A DNA stretch of 64,000 bases, taken from Paenibacillus aquistagni. Its GTDB lineage: Bacteria; Bacillota; Bacilli; Paenibacillales; Paenibacillaceae. The notes under the pieces are model-generated. The model worked only from the letters and a program-made list of their open reading frames with translations. It searched no databases and was not told the DNA's origin. Shown here in pieces: positions 17,737-27,274 of this stretch. Position 1 is the stretch's first letter. Every line of letters starts with the position of its first letter. The position numbers and the translations under genes are program-made. Where the stretch lies: NCBI RefSeq assembly GCF_900177815.1, contig NZ_FXAZ01000005.1, positions 124,001 through 188,000 of the forward strand. The letters are read 5' to 3'.

Positions 17737-19008
17737 TTATGGCTTAGGCCTAATGAAGCCCTCATCTGTGATGCGAGTATGATAGGAGATGTCCTCCACT
17801 CGCTTTATTAAAGCTTGGCCTTTCGCCCCAGTTAACGGCACTGCTCTGCCTAGCTCCGTATAATACGGCTTCATCTGGAGCTCACATGCTCCCTTGGAGC
17901 TGCATTCCGCCTGCAGCATCATCGTCTCCCAGCTCTTCGGCTCAGTCGCGCGAGTAAAAACGAAATTCCCCAAGCTGTATACGATCCATTTGTTCTTGTA
18001 CTGCTCAAAGCCCTGAAGCACATGAGGATGGCCCCCGATAATAAGATCGGCGCCTGCATCAATGTATGCTTTTGCAAGCTGACGCTGGTAGGCCACAGGC
18101 TTGTCGACCTTCTCCACGCCCCAGTGAGCAACGACAATAACAAGATCCGCCTTGGACGCAGCCTGCTTAATCGCGGCTACTGCCTTTGCAGCGTCATAGG
18201 TGGCCGCAACCCCCGGCTTTGACTTGCCCGCATACCAGCTCACCTCAGGAATCACCCTGCTGAACCCGAGCACCGCGATCCGAATCCCATTTCTTGTTAC
18301 GATTACCGGCTGATAAGCTCGCTCCTCATTCTTCCCAGCTCCAACGTAAGCAATATTGGCTTGATTCAAATATTGAAAAGTATCAAGAAGCCCCTGCTCT
18401 CCTTGATCGAGAATGTGATTATTAGCCAGATTCACAACATCCATCCCCGCTTCGCTTAAGGCTTGCGCCATCTGCGGAGCGGACTTGTAGACAAATGATT
18501 TATTCTTAGCAGGCGTTCCTCTTGTCGTAATCGGTGTCTCAACGTTGCCAATCGTTAGATCATCCTGCTTGAAGCGCTCCGCTGCATCACGATATGGGTA
18601 ATCATGTCCGAGACGGTTAACCACATCCGCCACCTTGCCGGCATGCATCATATCACCGACAAAAGTCAAGGACACCGTCGCTTCTTCACTTGGTATTCCT
18701 TTTGATTCTTCTGTAACCGCCTTAGTGCTGGCAGCCTTGTTGCTTGTATCCCCCTTCTCCTCGTTGGAGTTAGCTGCGGGAGCCAGCGGGGATGCGTTCT
18801 CCTCTTTAGTGAGCCCTGGACCAGAGAACGAATCAGATGCAATGGATGAAGCGGCCGGCAAGTGCCACGCATCCAAGTAAAAGCCCAGCACGATAACGAT
18901 ACCGACAGCAGCAGCCAAGCTGCCATTGATCCAAAACCACAAGGCGAGTCTTCGTTTTTGCTGCCGCCGCTTCTTTTTCGTGCGATCTGCACGTGTGGGT
19001 GTTGTCAA
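17737..19008 (-). CDS. CapA family protein (PgsA/CapA metallophosphatase-like)
   Basis: 423 residues with TTG start behind AGAAGGA. A basic N-terminus is followed by one membrane anchor (~21-46), a low-complexity linker (~50-108) and an extracellular domain with metallophosphoesterase-like motifs: TFVGDMMHAG, NVETPITTRG, NLANNHILDQG, VVVAHWGVE, IIGGHPHVLQG. CapA/PgsA proteins take part in poly-gamma-glutamate export or attachment, but no capB/capC is present here, so that role is doubtful. Starts 32 bp after the E1-like gene. Confidence 0.88.
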   Translation of the reverse strand: MTTPTRADRTKKKRRQQKRRLALWFWINGSLAAAVGIVIVLGFYLDAWHLPAASSIASDSFSGPGLTKEENASPLAPAANSNEEKGDTSNKAASTKAVTEESKGIPSEEATVSLTFVGDMMHAGKVADVVNRLGHDYPYRDAAERFKQDDLTIGNVETPITTRGTPAKNKSFVYKSAPQMAQALSEAGMDVVNLANNHILDQGEQGLLDTFQYLNQANIAYVGAGKNEERAYQPVIVTRNGIRIAVLGFSRVIPEVSWYAGKSKPGVAATYDAAKAVAAIKQAASKADLVIVVAHWGVEKVDKPVAYQRQLAKAYIDAGADLIIGGHPHVLQGFEQYKNKWIVYSLGNFVFTRATEPKSWETMMLQAECSSKGACELQMKPYYTELGRAVPLTGAKGQALIKRVEDISYHTRITDEGFIRPKP

Positions 19009-19040
19009 TATGTCCTTCTCCCTTATTTACATGAAATCCA

Positions 19041-20084
19041 TCATCCAAATAGTCGGTCCGCAATGATTCTGGCCTGCACCATATCCTTGGTGCCATGGAT
19101 CAGAATCCGACCGTCTGCGAATAGGACGACCCGATGCTTCTCGTCTACTTCGGAGGATAGAAGAAATGGATTGACCTGAACAGAAAGGCCAGCCGCTTTG
19201 AGGCCTTGTGCAACTTCCGATAGATTTACACTGCGAAGCTCGGCAGGCCGAAGCTGCACGGAGTCTCGTCCGCACAGCACCTCTGTCTTCCGATGATGCT
19301 TCGCATCCAGATAGGGGTAGCTGGCTTCGCTGCCGCAGGAAGCACAATTCTCTTTCCTTGCGGAGCGGATGTCAAGCGAGGTGTACTGATTGCTCCATAG
19401 ATCAAAGGATACAAGGCGATTCCGCAAAGCTTCCTCTTTTCCTGCGAGCCATTTCAATGCTTCAGCCGCCTGCAGGGATATCGTCATTTGCACTGCAGGA
19501 GAGATAATTCCCGCTGTATCGCAGGTGGCTCCGCCTACAGGGATCGCATCCATCATGCAGCTTAAGCAAGGCGTCAAGCCTCGTTTAAAAAAGGCCGACA
19601 TGCCATAGCTTCCCACACAAGCCCCATAGATCCATGGGATATCATGCTTCATCGCATAATCATTCAACAGCAGTCTTGTATCAAAATTATCGGTAGCATC
19701 CAAGATAAGATCCTGATTCTGCGCCCATTCATTCAATTCATATACGGTAACGTCTGCAACCACGCCTTGAACATGGACATTGCTGTTAATGCTTCTGAGC
19801 CTTCTCTCTGCGGCTACTGCCTTCGGAAGCCTCTCCTGAGCGTCCTGCTCACAGTAGAGCTGCTGCCGCTGGAGATTGCTCCACTCCACATAGTCACGAT
19901 CAATGATCGTCACCGAGCCCACACCTGCTCGAACGAGCATCTCGGCAAGACCTGAACCAAGCGCGCCGGCACCAACTATTAGAACACGGCTCGACTCAAT
20001 TCGGCGCTGCCCTTCAACACCTATAGGCAAGAACCGCTCTTGACGGGAATAACGATCCTGTACAGACGTATGCTGCCTCATCAT
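19041..20084 (-). CDS. ThiF/MoeB/HesA family adenylyltransferase (E1-like)
   Basis: 347 residues. Activates the C-terminal glycine of a ubiquitin-fold sulfur carrier (MoaD or ThiS) by adenylation. Rossmann loop GAGALGS at 38-44, arginine/aspartate motif IDRDYVEWSNLQRQ, DATDNF at 129-134, zinc pairs C173/C176 and C247/C250, and likely catalytic C188 in ATCDTAG. The ~95-residue C-terminal extension after C250 has no rhodanese motif. Whether it serves Moco or thiamine is open; moeA lies 1.9 kb away on the same strand, favouring Moco. First gene of a run with capA, FAH and DUF92. Confidence 0.88.
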   Translation of the reverse strand: MMRQHTSVQDRYSRQERFLPIGVEGQRRIESSRVLIVGAGALGSGLAEMLVRAGVGSVTIIDRDYVEWSNLQRQQLYCEQDAQERLPKAVAAERRLRSINSNVHVQGVVADVTVYELNEWAQNQDLILDATDNFDTRLLLNDYAMKHDIPWIYGACVGSYGMSAFFKRGLTPCLSCMMDAIPVGGATCDTAGIISPAVQMTISLQAAEALKWLAGKEEALRNRLVSFDLWSNQYTSLDIRSARKENCASCGSEASYPYLDAKHHRKTEVLCGRDSVQLRPAELRSVNLSEVAQGLKAAGLSVQVNPFLLSSEVDEKHRVVLFADGRILIHGTKDMVQARIIADRLFG

Positions 20085-20266
20085 CAGGGCTCACCCTCTC
20101 TATCTCTCAATCTATACGAATATCACCTTTTTAGCATTTTCACATAATAAAAATAACGACCTGTTCCTATATTTTACATGAACCCTGTACAAAAGCCTAC
20201 TCTAGAATCACCCCCTGAATCATAACTTAATTGTAAGGTCACTACAAGCGCACAGGAGGTTAAGAC

Positions 20267-21088
20267 ATGCAGGAGAATCATGTGCTCGTCGCCAGTCCCA
20301 TTCGTCAGAAGCCTCCAATCCTAGAGGCTTTTCTCGCCTCATTGAAGGCCTTGGACAAAACGAACTGCCGTGTCAGCTATCTGTTCTATGACGATAATGA
20401 GCAGCCAAGGTCAAGTCGATTGCTTGAACGATTCGAGCACGAGGAGGAAGATGTTACGATTCGTTCATACCCGCAATCCAACGCTGAATATGAATGTGAT
20501 GAGGTCACCCATTATTGGAAGGAAGAGCTCGTATGGCGTGTCGCCGCCATGAAAAATGAATGCATGCAGCAAGCTGTTCGAATGAATGCTGATGCCATCT
20601 TCCTTCTCGACTCTGATCTGTTAGTTCATCCTGATACTATGATTCGGCTCCTTCATTCAAACAAAGAAATTATCTCCAACATTTTCTGGACGGTATGGGA
20701 GCCGGGATCGATGGAGCTTCCTCAAGTATGGATTCAAGACACCTATACGCTCATTCCTCAAAGAAGAAATGAGGAGCTTACGGAAGAAGAAGCAAAGCGC
20801 AGATTGTTTCAGCTTGTTGCCAAGCTTCGGCAGCCTGGCATTTACGAAGTGGGCGGACTCGGTGCCTGTACGCTTATCCGAACTCAGGCCATTCGAGCTG
20901 GTCTATCCTTCTCTGAGATCCCAAACCTGTCCTTTTGGGGAGAGGATCGGCATTTTTGTATCCGAGCTGCGGCTCTAGGCTTCTCATTGTTTGTGGATAC
21001 CAGAAAGCCTGCATACCATATCTATCGGGAGTCTGATCTTGCTGGTGTAAGAGCCTTCTTCAAAGCTGCGGGCATTGAGGGGGAATGA
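20267..21088 (+). CDS. GT-A type glycosyltransferase
   Basis: 273 residues, ATG 7 nt behind AGGAGG. The GT-A pattern includes LVASPIRQ at the N-terminus, a nucleotide-sugar region and the metal motif FLLDSDLLVHP; the acceptor-side GEDRHFCIRAAALG is typical of family 2. No membrane segment. Sugar and acceptor are unknown. Its stop codon is separated by one base from the next start, so the two glycosyltransferases are coupled and probably modify the same product. Confidence 0.8.
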   Translation: MQENHVLVASPIRQKPPILEAFLASLKALDKTNCRVSYLFYDDNEQPRSSRLLERFEHEEEDVTIRSYPQSNAEYECDEVTHYWKEELVWRVAAMKNECMQQAVRMNADAIFLLDSDLLVHPDTMIRLLHSNKEIISNIFWTVWEPGSMELPQVWIQDTYTLIPQRRNEELTEEEAKRRLFQLVAKLRQPGIYEVGGLGACTLIRTQAIRAGLSFSEIPNLSFWGEDRHFCIRAAALGFSLFVDTRKPAYHIYRESDLAGVRAFFKAAGIEGE

Positions 21089-21089
21089 G

Positions 21090-21845
21090 ATGGGCCAAGT
21101 GAAGCAGATCTATGAACAGCACACGAGTTCCCGCGCTTTGCGTCCTCCTTGCTACCAATTAACCTTAACCATGATGGTTCGCAATGAGGAAGGACGATAC
21201 TTGTCAAGCATGCTGGATCGGACGATTCCATTTATCGATCGCGCAATCATCATTGACGATGCCAGCACAGATCGTACCGTAGAGCTGTGCCGCCATAAGC
21301 TTCAGCATATTCCTTATCGAATACTCTGCATCAAGGAATCAGGATTCAAGCAGGAATATGAGCTTCGCAGCCTGCAATGGAGGGAGACCATTCGAATGTC
21401 TCCTGCCTGGATACTGAATCTGGATGCTGATGAGCTGTTGGAAACAGCCTTTGGGAACACGATTGAGGATGTTTTGCGACAGCAATTTGTGGATTTGTTC
21501 TGCTTTCGTCTCTATGATATGTGGGATGCTGGCCATTATCGAGATGACGAATACTGGTATGCTCACCGCGTCTACCGTCCATTCCTCGTGCGCTATCGCG
21601 GTCAGCAGGACTTCAGCTGGCCGAGGATGAATCAGCATTGCGGCCGCTTCCCCATAGAGATCGAGAGCCTTCCCTTTGCCCTTCATCCCGCTCGCATTCA
21701 GCATTTTGGCTGGGCAAACCTTCAAGATCGAATCAAAAAGGCCAAACGATATATGGAGCTTGATCCAAAGGCAAGATACGGGGATCAGGGGCAGTATGAT
21801 TCAATTCTGGATGAACAGCCACCGCTAAAGCCTTGGATAGAGTGA
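21090..21845 (+). CDS. Glycosyltransferase family 2
   Basis: 251 residues from ATG 21090 (GAGGGGGA upstream; TGAgATG junction with the preceding gene). Typical GT2 start LTMMVRNEEGRYLSSML, IIDDASTDRT, and the DxD motif LNLDADELLE. C-terminal HFGWANLQDRIKKAKRY resembles GT2 proteins of Bacilli linked to spore-coat or surface glycan assembly (family knowledge, not proof). Confidence 0.88.
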   Translation: MGQVKQIYEQHTSSRALRPPCYQLTLTMMVRNEEGRYLSSMLDRTIPFIDRAIIIDDASTDRTVELCRHKLQHIPYRILCIKESGFKQEYELRSLQWRETIRMSPAWILNLDADELLETAFGNTIEDVLRQQFVDLFCFRLYDMWDAGHYRDDEYWYAHRVYRPFLVRYRGQQDFSWPRMNQHCGRFPIEIESLPFALHPARIQHFGWANLQDRIKKAKRYMELDPKARYGDQGQYDSILDEQPPLKPWIE

Positions 21846-21885
21846 TAAAGCATATGATTGCCGCCTAACCATGCACCGCATGTGA

Positions 21886-21932
21886 AAAGCCTACGCACCT
21901 TTTTACTATAAAAAGGATGGTAGGCTTTCCTT
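21886..21932. terminator. Bidirectional terminator between glycosyltransferases and moeA
   Basis: Outer stem AAAGCCTAC (21886-21894) with GTAGGCTTT (21920-21928) and an inner CCTTTTT/AAAAAGG stem. T-rich on both exits. Confidence 0.8.
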
Positions 21933-21941
21933 GTGATCATG

Positions 21942-23240
21942 TTATCGATTCTTAATGGAATGCCGCCCAACTGGAATGACATCCACCACCGTTCCGGCTG
22001 CCCAGTCTTGCTCTGAAGGAGGTATAACAATCAATGCGTTCGCGTCTCGTATCGTAATCGTTGCATTGGAACTGTCAAGCCCTGCTTCCCGAACCATCAA
22101 GCCCCCCCTTTCATCTGCATATAGGATGCCTCGGACAAGCCGAACAACCGTATCTTTCACGAGATAATCGCTGGCAAGCTTCGCACGCAGCCTTACTCGA
22201 TCAGGTGTCTTCACGCCCTGCATCTGAAGCAGGGCTGGTCTTACAAACATCTCAAAGCCAACGAAGCAAGAACTTGGATTGCCAGACAGAGCAAACAGCA
22301 GCTTATCGTGATAAACGCCCGCTGTCGTAGGTCCCCCTGGTCTCATCTTGACCTTATTGAAGAGCAGCTTGCCCTTCCACTGCTGCGTATAGGCATAGAG
22401 CACATCCCGATCCCCTACTGAGACGCCACCTATGGTTATGACGGCGTCATATTCCTGCATCGCATCCTCAATTCTTGAGGCGAGAGCATCCACGTCATCC
22501 GGCAGAGCAGGAAGCAGATGCGGCTCGCCACCGGCATCTCGAATCAGGCCGCTAAGCAGATAGCTGTTGCTGTTGCGGATCTTGCCAGGCTCAAGCTGAG
22601 CTTCAACAGACAGGAGCTCATGGCCTGTTGGGATAACGGCCACTTTTGGCGCAGAGTAGACATTAATATACGAGTGGCCAAACATAGCGAGCAAGGCCAT
22701 ATTGCCCGCTTCAATCACATCGCCTTTATCAATGAGCATCGTGCCTTGCTTAATCTCAATACCCTCGTCATGGATAAAGTCCCCCACCTGAGCCTCTTCT
22801 TTAACGCTTACCTCATCGTCCAACCCATGAGCACCCTGCTCCATATCTGAAGTCTGCTCCAGCTTCACGACTGCATCAGCACCAGACGGCACCATGGCGC
22901 CCGTCATAATGCGGACTGCCTCTCCCTCCTGCAGCTGTCCACTCCATGCAGCGCCACAGTCTACTACAGCAATAATTCGAAGCTTAACGGGATGTTCCAC
23001 TGAAGCATTTATCGTGTCTTGCGCTCGAACAGCATACCCATCCATAACGGATCTTCTAAAATGCGGCACTGGCGCACTCGCCGTAATGGTCTGCGCGGAT
23101 CGTCTCATATAAGCGTGCTCAATGGTTACGAGCTCAATCGACTCTCTCTTAACCTGTTCGATAATGACTTGTTCCGCATCATATACGCTAAGCGCCTTTC
23201 TTATAAACCGATCCTGATAGTTAGATGATCCCTTATCCAT
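21942..23240 (-). CDS. moeA: Molybdopterin molybdenumtransferase MoeA
   Basis: 432 residues, normal length. Inserts molybdate into adenylylated molybdopterin. Signature HFRRSVMDGYAVRAQD at ~40-55, MRPGGPTTAG and the FALSGNPSSCFVGFEMF block are intact. Start ATG is 8 nt after GGAGG. Only moeA and an E1-like gene of the pathway occur here; moaA-E and moeB proper are not seen, so the rest must lie elsewhere. Confidence 0.93.
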   Translation of the reverse strand: MDKGSSNYQDRFIRKALSVYDAEQVIIEQVKRESIELVTIEHAYMRRSAQTITASAPVPHFRRSVMDGYAVRAQDTINASVEHPVKLRIIAVVDCGAAWSGQLQEGEAVRIMTGAMVPSGADAVVKLEQTSDMEQGAHGLDDEVSVKEEAQVGDFIHDEGIEIKQGTMLIDKGDVIEAGNMALLAMFGHSYINVYSAPKVAVIPTGHELLSVEAQLEPGKIRNSNSYLLSGLIRDAGGEPHLLPALPDDVDALASRIEDAMQEYDAVITIGGVSVGDRDVLYAYTQQWKGKLLFNKVKMRPGGPTTAGVYHDKLLFALSGNPSSCFVGFEMFVRPALLQMQGVKTPDRVRLRAKLASDYLVKDTVVRLVRGILYADERGGLMVREAGLDSSNATITIRDANALIVIPPSEQDWAAGTVVDVIPVGRHSIKNR

Positions 23241-23625
23241 CCTCTTCGCCTCCGATACCTATCTCTCTGCCACACTTCTGCTGGAATAGCAATAAATATA
23301 AGAAGAGATAGCACTTTTCGTGCTTCATACGAGCCAAATGCGATATGTACATTATTGTACATCTTTTGGAATCCTTATTCCAAGCTGCAACGAACAACCG
23401 GAAATCGATGCGGGCAGGGGTAAGACGAAGAAGCAGACGGCTTAGTCTGCCCTCTGCTTCTCTTCCCTCTATAACACCCACCGTAGATAAACAACAAGCG
23501 GTATAAGCTAAACGTATTATGGAGAACATTTCACCCGATTGTTCTTATGCGGACAATCGTTTTGTTCAACTTTTATAGTGGTTGTTTGTGTATTAGGTAG
23601 TTCTGTTTGGTATAGGCAGCTCTAA
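23241..23625. other. Intergenic region hemY-moeA with hairpins, no convincing gene
   Basis: Contains a perfect 7-bp inverted repeat CGATTGT/ACAATCG (23536-23542 and 23553-23559) followed on + by TTTTG, and a nested hairpin GAAGCAG...CTGCTTC around 23429-23461 with an alternative GCAGAC/GTCTGC pairing. The latter may end the hemY transcript. A 98-codon open frame crosses the region but has no SD and unusual composition. No riboswitch I know is recognisable. Confidence 0.5.
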
Positions 23626-25083
23626 TTAAATAGCAGCTGTCTGCTGCTTCGAGATCCAAGCCTCTACAGCTGCCTCACCTGCCAATTGCCCACTGCGGAT
23701 ACAATCAGGAAGACCAACGCCATCATATGATCCGCCCGCGATGGCTACACCTGGAAGCTCACGCTTAAGCGCGGCTCTTAACGATGCTATCGCTTCCACA
23801 TGACCAACTGGATATTGAGGCATCGAATGCTTGAGTCTCGTCACTTCCATAAAGCGCGGCTCCACCTGAATGTGCATCAGTTCAGCAAGCTCATTCAATA
23901 CGGTATGCTTCAGGGCTTCATCCGGCCAATCCACTCGCTCTTCATCACCCGCTCGTCCAACATAACAGCGGATTAGTACCGTATCCTCAGGACTCGTATG
24001 TGTCCATTTTGTCGAGGTCCAGGTCATTGCGGTTATCGCACGGCCTTCATGTCTTGCAATCACAAAGCCTGTGCCGTCATCCCATGCCCCAGTAAGCTTC
24101 GAGCGATCGAAGGCACTTACGACATTCGCTACAGATACATAATGGATCTGATCCAGCGCTTCAACATTCACATACGGCTTAAGAAGCGGCGATGCAGCAA
24201 ATGATGGCGTTGTGACAATCACCTGTTCTGCTTGGATCTGATGATCATTTGACAAATCCAGTTCATAACCGCCTTCAACCAATTGCTTGATATTGGTGAC
24301 TGAAGCACCCGTAACAATAGTTACATGAGGCTGCAGCACTTCCTCCAGCTTGCTGACAAGTGAACCCAAGCCGTCCTTGAACGTTAGGAACATCGTTCCC
24401 TTGGCCACATCAGGCAGTCCTGGAACAGATTGGCCCTTCCTGCGCGTTGCCTGCATCCCCTTAATCAAGCTTCCATATTCACGTTCAACCTCTGCGAATT
24501 GAGGAAAGGTCGCTTTGAGACTCAGCTTGCTCATGTCTCCTGCATAGATGCCGGCCAGCAAAGGTTCAGAAATATTTTCTGTGACCTCCTGCCCCAATCT
24601 GCGATTCAAAAAGTGACCAAGCGATTCGTCCTCTGTACTCATGTTAGGCTCGATGACAAGATCACGCATCGCCTTGAGCTTGCCCTTCGGCGAGATCAGG
24701 CCTGTCTTGAGAAAGGCTTGGGTGTCTGTTGGAATACCCAGCACCAGCCCTTTAGGCATGGGATGCAGCTTGCCATGGCAAAGAATATAGGTCTTCTTAG
24801 CCTTGGGATTGGTCGCGACAAGGTCGTCTTCCATCCCTAATGCTTGTGCAAGCTCAACCATCGGCAGCTTTCTTGCCAGGAAGGAATCCGGTCCACGCTC
24901 AATGACACAGCCATCCCGATGGAGTGTATCAATCTTACCGCCCAAGCGCCCGCTCTGCTCAACAATCGCAATTCGAGGCATCTTCCCGCTGGCTGCTGCC
25001 TTGGACCATGCGTAGTAGGCGGCTGATAAGCCTGTCAGCCCTCCGCCGACAATGACAATATCCTGCTGTTCACTCACATTCAT
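23626..25083 (-). CDS. hemY: Protoporphyrinogen/coproporphyrinogen III oxidase
   Basis: 485 residues. FAD-dependent oxidase of the late heme pathway; in Firmicutes it oxidises coproporphyrinogen III to coproporphyrin III (CgoX). FAD dinucleotide fold IVGGGLTGLSAAYYA, then the second FAD signature VEQSGRLGGKIDT and RGPDSFLARK, with C-terminal AGGSYDGVGLPDCIRSG. Downstream of hemH by 18 bp, order hemE-hemH-hemY as in Bacillus. ATG start after AGAAGG. Confidence 0.95.
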   Translation of the reverse strand: MNVSEQQDIVIVGGGLTGLSAAYYAWSKAAASGKMPRIAIVEQSGRLGGKIDTLHRDGCVIERGPDSFLARKLPMVELAQALGMEDDLVATNPKAKKTYILCHGKLHPMPKGLVLGIPTDTQAFLKTGLISPKGKLKAMRDLVIEPNMSTEDESLGHFLNRRLGQEVTENISEPLLAGIYAGDMSKLSLKATFPQFAEVEREYGSLIKGMQATRRKGQSVPGLPDVAKGTMFLTFKDGLGSLVSKLEEVLQPHVTIVTGASVTNIKQLVEGGYELDLSNDHQIQAEQVIVTTPSFAASPLLKPYVNVEALDQIHYVSVANVVSAFDRSKLTGAWDDGTGFVIARHEGRAITAMTWTSTKWTHTSPEDTVLIRCYVGRAGDEERVDWPDEALKHTVLNELAELMHIQVEPRFMEVTRLKHSMPQYPVGHVEAIASLRAALKRELPGVAIAGGSYDGVGLPDCIRSGQLAGEAAVEAWISKQQTAAI

Positions 25084-25101
25084 GCGCCTTCTTTCTATTT
25101 T

Positions 25102-26049
25102 TTAATCCTTCACCGCACCGACAATTGAATCTGCCAACGCTTTCATATATAAAGGATCCTGATTCAAAGATCGCGTGCGTTTGTATGAGATGCCAAGCTC
25201 TTGAGCCTTTCCTGACGCTTCAATATCGAGATCATACAGCACTTCCAAATGATCCGAGACAAATCCGATCGGAACGGACAAGGCGTAGCGCGTACCCTCT
25301 TCCTGCAGCTTCTCAAGCGTATCTAGAATATCTGGACCAAGCCAAGGCGTTCCTGTCTGACCTGCGCTCTGCCAGGTGAACTGCCACTGAGCATCATGCA
25401 GCGCACACTCCTTCACGATTGCACGAGACGTATCCAATAGCTGCTCAGGATATGGATCATTCATCTCCAGAATTCGGGTTGGCAAGCTGTGCGCACTAAA
25501 GAGGACACGCACCTCTTCGCGAGGAGCTCCTTCCCCTACAAAGGCATCAAGCTGCTCTCGCACTCTAACGGACAAAGCTTCAATCAGAGCAGGGTGAAGA
25601 TGATAGCTGTTGATGCCAGAGAACGCGATGTCATGTTTATTCGCTTCCTCCTCTGCCCGCTTAAGGTATCCACCTACACTCATTACAGAATAATGGGGTG
25701 CCAGTACGATGCCAATCGCTTCTTTGATCCCATCGTGTGCCATTGCTTGAATGCCATCTTCAATAAAAGGAGCGGCGTGCTTCAAGCCCTGATAGCATAC
25801 ATACGCTGTATCCGTATCCCTTGCTCGCTCATCAAGTGTTCTCTGAAGAGCTTCAACCTGTTTGTTTGTATTTTCTCGCAGTGGAAATACGCCGCCAACA
25901 ATCGCCTCGTAACGAGAGCTTAACTCTTCAAGCTGCTCGCTGGTAGGTGGATGCCCGCGTCGAATATGGGTATAGTACGCCTCGATTCCCTCCATGCTCT
26001 CAGGAGTTCCATAAGACATTACCAATACCCCGATCTTGCGTTGTGTCAT
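25102..26049 (-). CDS. hemH: Coproporphyrin ferrochelatase
   Basis: 315 residues. Inserts Fe2+ into coproporphyrin III (CpfC) in monoderm bacteria. VLVMSYGTPES at the N-terminus, the catalytic-histidine segment LFSAHSLPTRI and the acidic metal path ...PIGFVSDHLEVLYDLDIE are all present. Soluble, without the 2Fe-2S tail. The start ATG overlaps the hemE stop (ATGA), showing translational coupling. Confidence 0.96.
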   Translation of the reverse strand: MTQRKIGVLVMSYGTPESMEGIEAYYTHIRRGHPPTSEQLEELSSRYEAIVGGVFPLRENTNKQVEALQRTLDERARDTDTAYVCYQGLKHAAPFIEDGIQAMAHDGIKEAIGIVLAPHYSVMSVGGYLKRAEEEANKHDIAFSGINSYHLHPALIEALSVRVREQLDAFVGEGAPREEVRVLFSAHSLPTRILEMNDPYPEQLLDTSRAIVKECALHDAQWQFTWQSAGQTGTPWLGPDILDTLEKLQEEGTRYALSVPIGFVSDHLEVLYDLDIEASGKAQELGISYKRTRSLNQDPLYMKALADSIVGAVKD

Positions 26050-27107
26050 CCTTTTGCCTCCTTGTCTTGAGCAAGCGCCTGCTCTGAATAGGCATGCACA
26101 AATTCAGTAAGTTGTTTCAGCTTGTCTAGAGAAGCCTCCGGGAATAAGCCGTGTCCTAGATTAAAGATATACCCGTGCTGCTGCATTCCCAAATCAAGAA
26201 TGTGCTTCGCTTCACGTTCAATAATAGACATCGGTCCTGTCAATACATAAGGGTCAAGATTGCCTTGAACGGCAAATCGCTCCCCCACTCTTCTTCTGCC
26301 TTCCTCGATCGACACACGCCAGTCAAGACCAATCACATCAACCTGAAGCTCTCTAAGAGAAGGCAGCAGTTCTCCTGAACTTACCCCCGGGAAATATATC
26401 TTAGGAACATCTAGATCGCTCAATGAAGTGAAGATGCGCTCAATCGTAGGCAATACATAGGTGCGGAAATCACGCGGCGACAAAGAGCCCACCCAGCTGT
26501 CAAACAGTTGAAAGGCCTTGCCTCCATTCTGAATCTGGGCACGAAGATACTGGGTCACCATATCCCCAAGCTTGTCCATGAGCAAGAACCACATCTCCGG
26601 CTCTTCGTACATCATGGTCTTCGTTCGAATATAGGACTTGGAAGGACGCCCCTCAATCAGATAACTTGCGATTGTAAACGGCGCTCCTGCAAAAGTAATA
26701 AGCGGAACATCAAGTTCACGATCCAGAATTCGAATCGTCTCTAAAATATGGCCAAGATCACCTTGTGGATCAACCGGCTTCAATTGTTCAATCTGGGCTC
26801 GTGTACGAATAGGATCATGGATGACTGGGCCCACCTGCGCAACAATATCGAAGTCCACTCCAATAGAAGCCACAGGATTCATAATGTCGGAGTATAGAAT
26901 GGCAGCGTCGACGCCAAGCTTCTTCACCGGCATCATGGTTACTTCAGCTGCAAGCTCTGGCTGCTGGCAGATCTCAAGCAGCGAATACTTCTCCTTAATC
27001 TTACGATAGTCTGGGTCATATCTTCCGGCTTGACGCATATACCAGACCGGAATGCGCTCTACCTTCTCTTTGCGGCAAGCACGTAGAAATAGATCTTGCT
27101 TACTCAT
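26046..27107 (-). CDS. hemE: Uroporphyrinogen decarboxylase
   Basis: 353 residues, normal length. Decarboxylates uroporphyrinogen III to coproporphyrinogen III. N-terminal WYMRQAGRYDPDYR carries the substrate-binding arginines, followed by ILYSDIMNPV (catalytic aspartate) and GHGLFPEASLD near the C-terminus. First gene of the hemEHY operon; candidate promoter at 27171-27199. Confidence 0.96.
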   Translation of the reverse strand: MSKQDLFLRACRKEKVERIPVWYMRQAGRYDPDYRKIKEKYSLLEICQQPELAAEVTMMPVKKLGVDAAILYSDIMNPVASIGVDFDIVAQVGPVIHDPIRTRAQIEQLKPVDPQGDLGHILETIRILDRELDVPLITFAGAPFTIASYLIEGRPSKSYIRTKTMMYEEPEMWFLLMDKLGDMVTQYLRAQIQNGGKAFQLFDSWVGSLSPRDFRTYVLPTIERIFTSLSDLDVPKIYFPGVSSGELLPSLRELQVDVIGLDWRVSIEEGRRRVGERFAVQGNLDPYVLTGPMSIIEREAKHILDLGMQQHGYIFNLGHGLFPEASLDKLKQLTEFVHAYSEQALAQDKEAKG

Positions 27108-27170
27108 CCATTCATCCCGCCTTAACGGTAATTTTGTATTAACTATTTGTTAGGAATGCTTTTAACTTTT

Positions 27171-27199
27171 ATTATCCTTGTTTTCACCTTTCATCTCAA
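27171..27199 (-). promoter_or_regulatory. Candidate sigma-A promoter of hemEHY
   Basis: Minus strand TTGAGA, 17 nt, GATAAT, about 65 bp upstream of the hemE start. Two mismatches in total from the consensus. Confidence 0.45.
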
Positions 27200-27274
27200 C
27201 CAAGACTGTTCCTAGACTATGACAATCTATTGACAAACCAAACTATTTTGTGACACTTTCCGTACATTTATTCA

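Noticed and set aside
17711-17737. Upstream start for the FAH gene at 17737
   Set aside because: It overlaps the capA stop and has no SD; ATG 17710 follows AGGAGG at proper distance.
23233-23529. 98-codon minus frame in the hemY-moeA gap
   Set aside because: No SD, odd composition, overlaps the moeA start.
23241-23625. Moco riboswitch upstream of moeA
   Set aside because: Hairpins are present, but I cannot align them with the known Moco motif.
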